Shown piece by piece: positions 42,642-51,365 of a stretch of DNA of 64,000 nt. Location of the stretch: positions 1 through 64,000 of the forward strand of contig JBMTIM010000004.1 in NCBI GenBank assembly GCA_049437325.1, written 5' to 3'. A program made the position numbers and the translations under genes. The DNA comes from UBA11606 sp049437325. Lineage in GTDB: Bacteria > Actinomycetota > Acidimicrobiia > Acidimicrobiales > Aldehydirespiratoraceae. Position 1 is the stretch's first letter. Each line of letters begins with the position of its first letter. Under the pieces are notes generated by a model. It was not told the DNA's origin. It was given only the letters and a program-made list of their open reading frames with translations, and made no database searches.

Positions 42642-44135
42642 TTACGACTCGGGGGTGGGGATGTGCATGACCCGTCCGACCTGGCCCGGGACCGGGAGAT
42701 CGGTGTGGGCCTGGGCGATGGCGGCCAGTGCGGCGGCTGGCCCCGGCAGGATCGGGGCAGTGCGTCCCTCGTTGTTGTCGACGTGGAGCAGCATCTGCTC
42801 GGTGGTGCACAACAGATCACCGGTGTCGGCGTGGTGCATGGCGTGGAAGAAGTGCAGTCGCTTGGCGTCGACACCGAGCACCTGGGTGGTGACGTGCAGC
42901 GGGTCGCCGAGCGCGGCTTCCTGCAGATAGTTGATGTGGGTTTCGACGGTGAAGAACGAATGACCCGATGCCCGGTAGTCCTCGTCGATTCCGATGTAAC
43001 GGAACAACTTGTCGCTGGCCCAGCCGAATGCGAGCAGGAACGCCGACTCGGTCATGTGATCGTTGTAGTCGACCCAATCGGGTTCGACCGGAGCCTCATA
43101 GAGGGCCAGTGGGGTCGCCACGGTGTCGCCGGGCCGCCACGGTCGGGTGGTCTGCCCGGCCTCGTGGATGCGGGCCTCTCGCTCGGCGACGAGGCGACCG
43201 GCGCCGAGGCCGAGGGGACGCAGCGAACGCATGACGGCCAGGAGGTAGTCGTCGCGGAGCCGTTCGAGCTCGGCGATCGACCGGCCGTCGGCTTGCGCGT
43301 CGGTGCCGTCGGCCATCGCCTCGATGAGGGTTTCGGTGAGTTCGGGCGCCTCCAACTTGGTCCATGGAAGCTTCAGGGCAGGACCGAATTGGCGGAGCAT
43401 GTGACGCATGCCGTCCTCGCCCCCGGCCAGGTGGAAGGTGAGGTTGGTGCCCATCCCCGCCCATCGCAGCCCAGGTCCGTACACGAGGGCGGTGTCGAGC
43501 TCGTCGGTTGTTGCGACGTCATCGTTGACGAGGTGGAGGATCTCGCGCCACACCGCCTCCTGCATGCGATCGGACAGGTACCCCTCGATCTCGTTGCGCA
43601 CGACCAGTGGGTGCATGACGAGATCGTCGTAATGAGCCACCGCCGCAGCCACGGCTGCCGGCGAGGTCTGCTCGCCTGCAACGATCTCGACGAGGGGAAG
43701 GAGATACACGGGGTTGAACGGGTGTCCGATCAGCACCCGTTCGGGATGCGCACAGCCGGACTGGAGGCGTGAGGGGAGGAGCCCCGAGGAACTCGACGCG
43801 ATGATGGTGTCGGGCGCCGATGCGGCGGCGAGCCGCTGGAGCAGCGGGATCTTCAGCTCCTCATCTTCCGGCGCGCTCTCTTGAATCCAGTTGGCCGCTG
43901 CTGCGAGCGCCTCGGGCGACTCGGCCCAGCTGAGTCGATCGGGTGTTGCGCCGGGAAACAAGCCGAGTCTCGTTGCGGACGCCCACGAGCGTTCCACCGC
44001 ACGCCGAAGGCGTTCCTCGGCTCCCGGGGCAGGGTCCCACGCAATGACGTCGTAACCGCGCGAGAGCACTCGGACCGTCCATCCGGAACCGATGACGCCA
44101 GTACCCACGATGCCGATGGTCTGTTGTTCGGCCAC
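42642..44135 (-). CDS. L-carnitine 3-dehydrogenase fused to a betainyl-CoA-type thioesterase
   Basis: A 497-residue fusion. Residues ~1-320 are a 3-hydroxyacyl-CoA dehydrogenase-type NAD enzyme (GIVGTGVIGSGW, VIAWDPAPGAEERLR, IQESAPEDEELKI, SSSSGLLPS, GHPFNPVYLLPLVEIV) closely matching carnitine 3-dehydrogenase. Residues ~345-480 form a hot-dog thioesterase (VDYNDHMTESAFLLAFGWASD). In Pseudomonas the two activities, LcdH and betainyl-CoA thioesterase, are separate neighbours; fused versions are known from rhizobia. The enzyme would oxidise carnitine to 3-dehydrocarnitine and release glycine betaine. I prefer the GTG at 44135; a GTG at 44156 is possible. It is the first gene of the operon. Confidence 0.87.
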   Translation of the reverse strand: MAEQQTIGIVGTGVIGSGWTVRVLSRGYDVIAWDPAPGAEERLRRAVERSWASATRLGLFPGATPDRLSWAESPEALAAAANWIQESAPEDEELKIPLLQRLAAASAPDTIIASSSSGLLPSRLQSGCAHPERVLIGHPFNPVYLLPLVEIVAGEQTSPAAVAAAVAHYDDLVMHPLVVRNEIEGYLSDRMQEAVWREILHLVNDDVATTDELDTALVYGPGLRWAGMGTNLTFHLAGGEDGMRHMLRQFGPALKLPWTKLEAPELTETLIEAMADGTDAQADGRSIAELERLRDDYLLAVMRSLRPLGLGAGRLVAEREARIHEAGQTTRPWRPGDTVATPLALYEAPVEPDWVDYNDHMTESAFLLAFGWASDKLFRYIGIDEDYRASGHSFFTVETHINYLQEAALGDPLHVTTQVLGVDAKRLHFFHAMHHADTGDLLCTTEQMLLHVDNNEGRTAPILPGPAAALAAIAQAHTDLPVPGQVGRVMHIPTPES

Positions 44136-44221
44136 GGGTCCACCCCTGTGTCCCACCTATCGGGACGTCTCATTCAATGGATGACGCGAGGGTACGAGTC
44201 GCCGTCAGCAGCGTCAAACAA

Positions 44222-45385
44222 TCAACGTTCGCCGTGAAGGGCGCGGTCGATCAACTCCATCGGATGGACCGTCTCCACGCCTGCCCCGGCCAAGTGCATC
44301 GAACACCCGGGGTTGGCACTCGCCACAAGATCGGGAGAGACCTGATCGATTGCGTCGACCTTTCGAGCACGGACATCGCCGGCGATCTCGGGATGCAGAA
44401 CCGAGTAGGCACCGCCTGCGCCACAGCACAAGCCATCGTCGTCGAGTTCGATCAGTCGATGGACGAAGGGCGCCAGCACGGTGCGGGTTGCTGCGTGGAC
44501 ACCCTGTACGTGCCGGAGGTGGCACGGATCCTGCACAGCCACACAGACATCGAGCGGGCTGACCGCAGGAAGACGATGCAGATGGTCGGCGAGCCATTCC
44601 TGGATGTCGACGACTCGGAGGGCGAACGACTCGGCCTCCGCAGTGCCCAGCAGATGTCCGTACTCCTTCATCGCAGCACCGCAGCCGGCAGAGTCGACCA
44701 CGATCGGGCGTTGGTCGCCGTCGACGGACAGCGCGGCGATCGTCGCCTCAGCCCGGCTGCGGGCATCAGGGCCGAGCCCGGCATGGGTGTGCAGGGCACC
44801 GCAGCAGGGTGCGATGTCGCCCGTCGGGGTGACGCCGAACCCGGCGGCCTCCATCACTCGCTGACCGGCATGATGGACGTCGCGCTGCCAGGCATCCATG
44901 ACGCAGCCGGTGAACAGATAGACATCGTCGCCACTGGCGACATGTCTCGTTCGCCGCAGCGGCAGATCACGGGGGAGTCCGAGGCGCCTGGGAGCGAGTC
45001 GCAGACGGACTGCGACAGCGAGCAGGGTGCTACCGAGACGAAGCAGGCGGGGGTGGGCCAGCACACTGAAGGCGAGCCGCTGTGGGCGAGCAGAGAGCTC
45101 CCCAGCCCCGGTGAGTGTTTCACGGGTCGACTCGATGAGACGGCCGTAGGGCACGCCACTCGGGCACGCAGGTTCGCAACCGCGACATTGCACACACGTG
45201 TCGAATGCGTCGCGTATCTCGCTCGTGATTGGAGCCCCGTGGTCCTGGACCTCACGCATCAGCCGGATCCGCCCCCGTGGGGACAGCGCTTCGTCGCCAG
45301 TCACCCGGTAGGTCGGGCAGTGGGGGAGGCAGAGCCCACACTGCACACACGAATTCAGGTCCTCGGCATCGATCCTCAGGTCCAT
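44222..45385 (-). CDS. glcF: Glycolate oxidase iron-sulfur subunit
   Basis: A 387-residue protein with two N-terminal [4Fe-4S] motifs (CVQCGLCLPHC and CVQCRGCEPAC) and two C-terminal CCG domains (CCGALHTHAG, CCGAGGAYSV), the pattern of GlcF and heterodisulfide-reductase-like subunits. It passes electrons from the flavin subunits GlcD/GlcE to the membrane quinone pool. I chose the ATG at 45385, which overlaps the glcE stop by 10 bases; the long upstream reading is glcE shadow. It is the last gene of the lldD-glcDEF operon. Confidence 0.92.
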   Translation of the reverse strand: MDLRIDAEDLNSCVQCGLCLPHCPTYRVTGDEALSPRGRIRLMREVQDHGAPITSEIRDAFDTCVQCRGCEPACPSGVPYGRLIESTRETLTGAGELSARPQRLAFSVLAHPRLLRLGSTLLAVAVRLRLAPRRLGLPRDLPLRRTRHVASGDDVYLFTGCVMDAWQRDVHHAGQRVMEAAGFGVTPTGDIAPCCGALHTHAGLGPDARSRAEATIAALSVDGDQRPIVVDSAGCGAAMKEYGHLLGTAEAESFALRVVDIQEWLADHLHRLPAVSPLDVCVAVQDPCHLRHVQGVHAATRTVLAPFVHRLIELDDDGLCCGAGGAYSVLHPEIAGDVRARKVDAIDQVSPDLVASANPGCSMHLAGAGVETVHPMELIDRALHGER

Positions 45386-46299
45386 GTCGAGCGCCCTGGG
45401 TTGAGTCGCCCCGTTGGATCGAAGAGTTGCTTCATCCGATCGGCAATCTGGGCCGCCACGGGGTCCGGTTCGCGGACCGGCTGGGCGGTCGTCGCCCAGA
45501 CCGTGCCGACCCCGATGCTCGCCACGAACTCGCCGTCGACGAACCGGTCGGCTTGAGAAGCATCGGAGGGGCTCAGCCGCCAACGGTGCGGTGGCAGTTC
45601 GGGAGGCCCGGCGGTCGTGGTGATGTCGGCCCGGGCCGCAAGGCGCTCGATCTCGGCATCGACATCGGCCGCATGGCCCTCGACCAGAATCCAGCTGCTG
45701 GTGCCGTCCCACAGCACTGCGCCGGGTCGAAGGACGATGTCGCGAAGATCACGCGGGTCGACGCTCTCGGCTCGAAGCCAACGCTGGACGGGCGGTGCGG
45801 GGTTGGTTCGCAAGACGACCTCGGCGAGAAGGCCGAGGGTCCCGAGTGACCCGGTCATCAGCTTCGGGATGTTGAAGCCGGTGACGTTCTTGACGACGGG
45901 TCCTCCGCCGGTCACCACCTCTCCGTCAGCCGACACGTACCGGACCTGGAGCACAGCGTCGCGGACCGATCCTCGTCCCATGCGATCCAGTCGATTTTCG
46001 CCCACGACGACCGCCCCACCAACGGTCCCTCCCCGCTCGGGAAGCGCACACGTCTGGCCGTGTTCGGCGAGCGCCATATGGAGATCGGCGGTGCTGGTGC
46101 CGGCCCGGACCGTGACGATCATCTCGGCCGGCTGATAGTCCACAATCCCCTTCGGCGCCTCCACGATGCGTGCAGAACCGGTGAGGGCACCACCGAGGTG
46201 CCAGCGGGTGCCACCGCCCCGCACGGCGATCGGTTCCGTTGCACCGACGGCGGCAGCGAAGTCGGTGATCGTTGCGTCGGTCGATGCGAGAGTACTCAT
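45376..46299 (-). CDS. glcE: Glycolate oxidase FAD-binding subunit
   Basis: A 307-residue FAD_binding_4 protein, shorter than GlcD: PIAVRGGGTRWHLGG near the N-terminus, LPERGGTVGGAVVVGENR, and GGPVVKNVTGFNIPKLMTGS, all characteristic of GlcE. The ATG at 46299 overlaps the glcD stop (ATGA), so the subunits are translationally coupled. It works in a complex with GlcD and GlcF to oxidise glycolate or a related 2-hydroxyacid. Confidence 0.92.
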   Translation of the reverse strand: MSTLASTDATITDFAAAVGATEPIAVRGGGTRWHLGGALTGSARIVEAPKGIVDYQPAEMIVTVRAGTSTADLHMALAEHGQTCALPERGGTVGGAVVVGENRLDRMGRGSVRDAVLQVRYVSADGEVVTGGGPVVKNVTGFNIPKLMTGSLGTLGLLAEVVLRTNPAPPVQRWLRAESVDPRDLRDIVLRPGAVLWDGTSSWILVEGHAADVDAEIERLAARADITTTAGPPELPPHRWRLSPSDASQADRFVDGEFVASIGVGTVWATTAQPVREPDPVAAQIADRMKQLFDPTGRLNPGRSTWT

Positions 46300-47756
46300 C
46301 CCCACACCCCGGTCGGAACGGCCCGCAGCGCTTGGATGTCGGCACAGCTGTGACCCATGGGCAGCACCTTGCCCGGATTGGCCCGACAGGCAGGGTCGAA
46401 TGCCTGCCGGAGACGGTTCTGGTGATCGAGATCGGCAGCGGTGAACAGTTCCTCCATGTACTGCTGTTTCTCGACGCCGATGCCGTGCTCACCCGACAGC
46501 ACGCCCCCGGCCTCCAGTGATGCTCGAAGGATCTCCGCCCCGGCGGCATGGACGCGTTCGAGCGTGCCTTCCTCGCGTGCGTCGAAGACGAGGAGAGGGT
46601 GCAGATTCCCGTCACCGGCGTGAAAAACGTTCAGGACGAGCACGTCGTGGCGGTCGACGATCTCGTAGACCTGCTCCAAGACATCGGCGAGCTTTGCTCG
46701 GGGAACGACCGTGTCGTGGAGGTAGTAGTCCGGAGCGATCTGCGCGACCGCACCGAAGGCGGTTTTGCGCCCCTTCCACAGTGCCGCACGTTCTGCGTCG
46801 GATCCGGCGAGTCGGACATCGGTCGCGCGGTTCGCTCGGCCGATCCGCTCGACGTGTCCGACGTCGATGTCGACGCCGGACTCGAGTCCCTCGACCTCTG
46901 CGAGCAGGACGGCGGCGGCATCGGTCGGGTACCCGGCACCGACGTAGGCCTCGATGGCAGTGACCATGCGTTGATCCATCACCTCGAGTGCCGCAGGAAC
47001 GATGCCGGCGGCGATGACATCGCTCACGGTTTGTGCTGCGTCCCGTACTGACGAGAACGACAACAGCATCGTGCGAACCGCCGGCGGGTTGGGGGTGAGG
47101 CGGACTGCGATCTTCGTGGCGATCCCGAGGGTGCCCTCACTTCCCACGAAGGCTCCCCGAAGATCGAGGCCGTCGGGTTCGTCCTCGAGACCACCGAGTC
47201 TCGCAACCTGGCCGTCGGGCAAGACGACCTCGAGGGCGAGCACATGGGCGTCGGTGACGCCGTACGCAAGACAGTGCGGGCCCCCCGAGTTGTTTGCAAC
47301 GTTGCCGCCCAGGGTGCAGACCTGCTGACTGGAAGGATCGGGTGCGAAGTGGAATCCCTTGGGGCGGAGCTGCTTGCTCAGATCGAGATTGATGACTCCG
47401 GGTTCGACCCACGCAATGCGGTTCTCGAGGTCGATCTGGATCACGTTGTTCATCTTCCCGGTGCACACCACGACCGGTGCCCCGAGCGGGATGGCCCCTC
47501 CTGCAAGTCCCGTGCCGGCGCCGCGGGGAACGACCGCACGGTCGTGACGTTCGGCGATCCGCATGATCGCCTGCACCTCCTCGGTCGTGGTGGGAAAGCA
47601 CACCGGGCCGGACACGCCGCCGTCGAACACCGATGCGTCGTGCGAGGTGAGCGAACGCTGGGCCCCGTCGTTGCGGACGCGGTCGGGTGCAAGGGCATCG
47701 ACGAGTTCGGCGAGGAGCGGGTCGGCCGGTCGTGACGGGCGCCGGAACCAGCTCAC
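46296..47756 (-). CDS. glcD: Glycolate oxidase FAD-linked subunit
   Basis: A 486-residue FAD-linked oxidase. The FAD-binding domain shows VPRGAGTGLAGGAIPLG and LGGNVANNSGGPHCLAYG; the C-terminal cap holds FHAGDGNLHPLLVFD with the catalytic/metal histidines and GVLSGEHGIGVEKQ. Those motifs are common to GlcD and D-lactate dehydrogenases; the adjacent glcE and glcF point to glycolate oxidase. It starts with GTG, overlapping the lldD stop (GTGA). Confidence 0.92.
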   Translation of the reverse strand: MSWFRRPSRPADPLLAELVDALAPDRVRNDGAQRSLTSHDASVFDGGVSGPVCFPTTTEEVQAIMRIAERHDRAVVPRGAGTGLAGGAIPLGAPVVVCTGKMNNVIQIDLENRIAWVEPGVINLDLSKQLRPKGFHFAPDPSSQQVCTLGGNVANNSGGPHCLAYGVTDAHVLALEVVLPDGQVARLGGLEDEPDGLDLRGAFVGSEGTLGIATKIAVRLTPNPPAVRTMLLSFSSVRDAAQTVSDVIAAGIVPAALEVMDQRMVTAIEAYVGAGYPTDAAAVLLAEVEGLESGVDIDVGHVERIGRANRATDVRLAGSDAERAALWKGRKTAFGAVAQIAPDYYLHDTVVPRAKLADVLEQVYEIVDRHDVLVLNVFHAGDGNLHPLLVFDAREEGTLERVHAAGAEILRASLEAGGVLSGEHGIGVEKQQYMEELFTAADLDHQNRLRQAFDPACRANPGKVLPMGHSCADIQALRAVPTGVWG

Positions 47757-48973
47757 GACACCGACGCCACGATGTGGGGGCCGACATCGTCGAAGGATGT
47801 GAGGCCGTTGAGCGCCATGGCGCGAACGAGTTCGGTTCGCAGGAACCCCAGCGCAGTGTCGACACCGCGCTCGCCAGCCGCTCCGAGACCGAAAAGGTAG
47901 GCGCGTCCACCCATGGTGGCGGTGGCGCCGAGCGCAACCGCCTTCAAAATGTCGCTGCCCCGGCGGATACCACCGTCACAGATGATCTCGCAGCGGCCTT
48001 GGACCTCCTGCGCGACGGGGGCGACGAGGGAGACCGGTGCCGGTGATCCCTCCAGCTGACGCCCGCCATGGTTCGAGAGACAGATCGCATCGACGCCCAG
48101 ATCGGCAGCGATTCGGGCATCGGCCACGCTCTGGATGCCCTTCACGATGATGGGACCGTCCCAGAAGTCCCGGAACCACTCGATGTCGTCCCAACACAGC
48201 GAGGGATCGAGTTGCTCGTTTGCGTATGCGGCAAGGTTGATGGCGTCGGTGCCGTCGCGCCTGCCACTCGACTCGGCGGTGGCGACGTTGGCGAATCGGA
48301 TCGGCCCACCTCGGAGGAAGTCGAGCGTCCAGCCCGGGTTGCGGATCCCATCTACGATCGTGTCCAGTCCCAGTTGCGGAGGAAGCTCGAAGCCTCGCCG
48401 TACGTCGCGCTCGCGCCGACCGAACGTGGCGAGGTCGACGGTCGGCATGATCGCCTCGTAGCCCGCCTCTGCCGCTCGCCCGACCATCTCTTTGACCAGG
48501 CCTCGGTCGCGCCACACGTACACCTGGAACCATTTACGACCGGCAGTGGTTGCTGCGACCTCCTCGATGGAGCGGGTACCAAGCGTCGAGAGCGAGTACG
48601 GCAGCTCGGCCCGTGCGGCGGCTCGCGCCACGGCCAACTCGCCTTCGCTGTGCGCGATGCGGGTGAACCCGGTGGGAGCGAGAACGAACGGAAAGGCGAG
48701 CGGCGCGCCAAGGAGTGTGCTCGACGGATCGACGTTGCTGACGTCTCGCAGAACTCGCGGTACGAACTCATACTCGGCGAAGGCACTCATCGACCGAGCC
48801 AATGTCCGCTCGTCCTCGGCCGCTCCGTCGATGTAGTCGAAGACTCCTCCGGGAAGACGCCGCTTGGCCATCAGACGGAGGTCGGCGATGTTGGCGGCAC
48901 GTTCGAGACGTCGAGTGGTCTTGCCCAGACGGAACCGACGGAACCGGATCGCCGATCGGAGAGTACGCAGCAT
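47753..48973 (-). CDS. lldD: FMN-dependent alpha-hydroxyacid dehydrogenase (LldD family)
   Basis: A 406-residue (S)-2-hydroxyacid oxidase/dehydrogenase. DYIDGAAEDERT is the FMN-domain start, LAPTGFTRIAHSEGELAVARAA and WFQVYVW line the flavin, and LSNHGGRQLEGSPAP holds the catalytic His-Arg pair. Relatives oxidise L-lactate, glycolate, mandelate or mycofactocin-like substrates; which one is not visible. It is the first gene of a four-gene operon, giving the cell both an FMN and a GlcDEF route for 2-hydroxyacids. No clear Shine-Dalgarno sequence or TANNNT box is at its start. Confidence 0.88.
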   Translation of the reverse strand: MLRTLRSAIRFRRFRLGKTTRRLERAANIADLRLMAKRRLPGGVFDYIDGAAEDERTLARSMSAFAEYEFVPRVLRDVSNVDPSSTLLGAPLAFPFVLAPTGFTRIAHSEGELAVARAAARAELPYSLSTLGTRSIEEVAATTAGRKWFQVYVWRDRGLVKEMVGRAAEAGYEAIMPTVDLATFGRRERDVRRGFELPPQLGLDTIVDGIRNPGWTLDFLRGGPIRFANVATAESSGRRDGTDAINLAAYANEQLDPSLCWDDIEWFRDFWDGPIIVKGIQSVADARIAADLGVDAICLSNHGGRQLEGSPAPVSLVAPVAQEVQGRCEIICDGGIRRGSDILKAVALGATATMGGRAYLFGLGAAGERGVDTALGFLRTELVRAMALNGLTSFDDVGPHIVASVS

Positions 48974-49048
48974 CGCCCCGGATCTTTCTCCGATCAGCGT
49001 CCGGTTGCAAACATCGGGTCGAGCACGACGCGGGCTCTCGAGTCGCCG

Positions 49049-49507
49049 TCAGTCCGTCGGTGATTGGATCGCCTTTGCGTGGTCGAGATACGCCATGACC
49101 ATCTCGCCCATTCGAGTCGGGTTGTAGACGTCTTCTTCGTAGCTCCAGCGGCCGTTTCCGGCGTAGTGGAGGACGGTGAGGTTGTGGTCCTGCCAGACCG
49201 ATCCGTCGCCAGGATCGGCCATTCGGTTCTGCACCTGGAAGACGACCCAGCCTCGGGTTTCGTCGATCAGGTACCAGTCGACCGGAAACTCGACCATCAG
49301 CGAGTTGGGCCATGCGTCCATCGTCGATTGGATCCATGCGTAGATCGCGTCTCGACCACGCAGCTCGCCGAAATGATGTTCGACATAGCGGGCATCGTCG
49401 GTGAACTGATCAGCCCACGCGCGCCAGTCCCCGGTTGCTGCGGCGTCAGCAGCACACTGGCGGTACGCAGCGAACGCAGCATCGATCTCTTCGCGGGTCC
49501 ACCTCAT
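49049..49507 (-). CDS. SnoaL-like (NTF2-fold) protein
   Basis: A 152-residue small alpha+beta-barrel protein: an N-terminal helix pair (TREEIDAAFAAYRQCAADAAATGDW), FTDDARYVEHHFGELRGRDAIYAW, and strands ending NLTVLHYAGNGRWSYEEDVYNP. This is the SnoaL/nuclear transport factor 2 fold, used by polyketide cyclases, ketosteroid isomerases and many proteins of unknown role. The ATG overlaps the gpgS stop (ATGA), so it is translationally coupled to a sugar transferase; what they share is unknown. Confidence 0.82.
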   Translation of the reverse strand: MRWTREEIDAAFAAYRQCAADAAATGDWRAWADQFTDDARYVEHHFGELRGRDAIYAWIQSTMDAWPNSLMVEFPVDWYLIDETRGWVVFQVQNRMADPGDGSVWQDHNLTVLHYAGNGRWSYEEDVYNPTRMGEMVMAYLDHAKAIQSPTD

Positions 49508-50439
49508 CGGGGAGGAGCTTGGCAGGTACTCGTCGCGGCGCAGTAGCCGGGGGTGTCTCGAAGTGGGGGGCGCTCCGCAACCTGCGCATCGAGCACCCCT
49601 CCTTCGGGCCGGGCGAGCACGGTCGACAGCGCGGCTACGTCGACGCCGTCGACCCGACCCAGCGCGGCGTGAAGTACTTCCATCGCCTGCACCGACAGGG
49701 ACCGCAGCGGCCGGTGACGGTGGGACCGGGTGCCGAGGTCGACCTGGGCAATGCGATCCACACCGGCGAGGCGAGCGATATCGATCAGGAGTCCGGTTTC
49801 GACTCCGTATCCCTGCGCGAACGGCACCTGTTCGAGGATGGTTCGGCGGCTCGCGTACTCGCCACCGAGCGGCTGGTGAATCGACGAGAGTTCTGGAAAC
49901 AGCGTGGCGAGTACCGGCCGGGCCATCAGTTCGGTCGTTCGCCCACCTCCGACTCCTCCGTGTTCGGGCCGCTCGTAGAACCCCTTGACGAGCACGACCT
50001 CCGGGTCCGTGAGGAGCGGGCCGAGCAGACCGAGGACATACGACGGTGTGAATGACCGCAGGTCGGCATCGATCCACACGACGATGTCACCGGAGCTGGC
50101 GGCAACACTCTTCCAGAGCACGTTGCCCTTCCCGCGACCCGGGCCGGCATCGGTGAGAACGTCGGCCACGCGATGGACCGTCGCACCCGCCGCAGTCGCA
50201 ATCGAACTGGTTGCGTCGGTGCTGTCGTCGTCCATGACGATCACTTCGTCGACGAGCTGCGAGTCGTGGCGGCCATGCGAACCGAAGTGGGTCACGATCG
50301 AGTCGACGATCGTTCCGATGGTCGCTTCCTCGTTCTGTGCGGGGAGACAGACCGAAACTGTCATCTCTCTCTTCTTGGCGAGCAGTGCCGCCAGCGAGTA
50401 GTCGGCCGCACTGTGCATTCGCCCCCGTTGTGCTGGCAC
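49504..50439 (-). CDS. gpgS: Glucosyl-3-phosphoglycerate synthase
   Basis: A 311-residue GT81-type retaining glycosyltransferase. SVCLPAQNEEATIGTIVDSI, VIVMDDDSTDAT and the metal-binding DADLRSF motif are followed by the PLGGEYASRR acceptor loop. GpgS joins glucose to 3-phosphoglycerate, the first step to glucosylglycerate and, in mycobacteria, to methylglucose lipopolysaccharides. A TAGCTT box ends 6 bases before the GTG at 50439, which makes that start more likely than the ATG 21 bases further in. No phosphatase gpgP is adjacent. Confidence 0.88.
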   Translation of the reverse strand: MPAQRGRMHSAADYSLAALLAKKREMTVSVCLPAQNEEATIGTIVDSIVTHFGSHGRHDSQLVDEVIVMDDDSTDATSSIATAAGATVHRVADVLTDAGPGRGKGNVLWKSVAASSGDIVVWIDADLRSFTPSYVLGLLGPLLTDPEVVLVKGFYERPEHGGVGGGRTTELMARPVLATLFPELSSIHQPLGGEYASRRTILEQVPFAQGYGVETGLLIDIARLAGVDRIAQVDLGTRSHRHRPLRSLSVQAMEVLHAALGRVDGVDVAALSTVLARPEGGVLDAQVAERPPLRDTPGYCAATSTCQAPPR

Positions 50440-50445
50440 CCCCTC

Positions 50446-50451
50446 AAGCTA
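50446..50451 (-). promoter_or_regulatory. -10 box of gpgS
   Basis: TAGCTT on the minus strand, 6 bases before the GTG at 50439, supporting a leaderless start there. Confidence 0.45.
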
Positions 50452-50477
50452 GGCAGCAAAAGTGCCGATAGGAAAGG

Positions 50478-51365
50478 ATGCGGAGGAGGTCACATCTCAA
50501 CCCGCTGGCTGCCGCTGGTGGGGTTTTTGTCGGCTCTGCTCTGCTTGCTGTGGGTGCGATGGCTGCGACGCTTGTCATGGGCGTCACGAATGTCGATGCC
50601 CGAGAGAGGCCATGGCTGACCCTCGACGAGCTCGCAGCCCAGCAGCCGATCGTGGATCCGCCACCTGCTCTGCCTAAGGCGTTCACGACTCCAGCCGAAC
50701 CGCCTGTCATGACGGCTGTGCCGACGACGACGCTCCCAACCACCCCGCCCGAAAGCGTTGTGGCGACGGTCCGGCCCGAGATCGACGCAATCTGGCCAAC
50801 GACCGAACCGGGGGGAGGCGAATACGTCGAGCTCGAGTACCCGGTCACGAACCCGACCTACTTTGGCAACCCGCTGACATTGATGGTCACCGACCGCACG
50901 CCCGACGGGGAATGGATCAAGGTGCAGATTCCGATTCGGCCCAACGGCACCGAGGGCTGGATCCCCGCAACAGACGTCGACCTGTCTTCTCATTTCGTGC
51001 GAATCGAGGTGGTGCTGTCCGAGCGATCGGTTCGTGTCTGGGACGGAGAGACCCTGATCGCCGAGACGTCAGCCGTCATTGGCGCAGACGTGACGCCGAC
51101 TCCGCTCGGCACGTTCTTCGTCAACGATCTCGTCGAACGCTTCGAGGGCAGCTCGTACGGGCCGTACATCCTCAGCCTCTCGGCGTTCTCCGAAGCGTTG
51201 GAGACCTACGGGGGTGGTGTACCCGTGATTGCGATCCATGGAACCAATCGGCCCGAGTTGATCGGTGGTGCCCATTCCGCTGGGTGCATCCGGATCGAGA
51301 ACGACATGATCCGTTTCCTGGCCGAGGTGGTGCCGATGGGGACGCCGGTCACGATTTCAGCGTGA
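50478..51365 (+). CDS. L,D-transpeptidase (YkuD domain), membrane anchored
   Basis: A 295-residue protein with one N-terminal membrane helix (about 14-36), a Pro/Thr-rich spacer, an SH3-like segment (about 115-170) and a YkuD catalytic domain at the C-terminus. The active site is H254 (AIHGTN), C270 in HSAGCIRI, and R272; the common SHGCIR form is varied to SAGC. Such enzymes make 3-3 cross-links in peptidoglycan or attach proteins to it outside the membrane. The purine-rich AGGAAAGG abuts the ATG. The 3' end overlaps the convergent small gene by 17 bases. Confidence 0.9.
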   Translation: MRRRSHLNPLAAAGGVFVGSALLAVGAMAATLVMGVTNVDARERPWLTLDELAAQQPIVDPPPALPKAFTTPAEPPVMTAVPTTTLPTTPPESVVATVRPEIDAIWPTTEPGGGEYVELEYPVTNPTYFGNPLTLMVTDRTPDGEWIKVQIPIRPNGTEGWIPATDVDLSSHFVRIEVVLSERSVRVWDGETLIAETSAVIGADVTPTPLGTFFVNDLVERFEGSSYGPYILSLSAFSEALETYGGGVPVIAIHGTNRPELIGGAHSAGCIRIENDMIRFLAEVVPMGTPVTISA

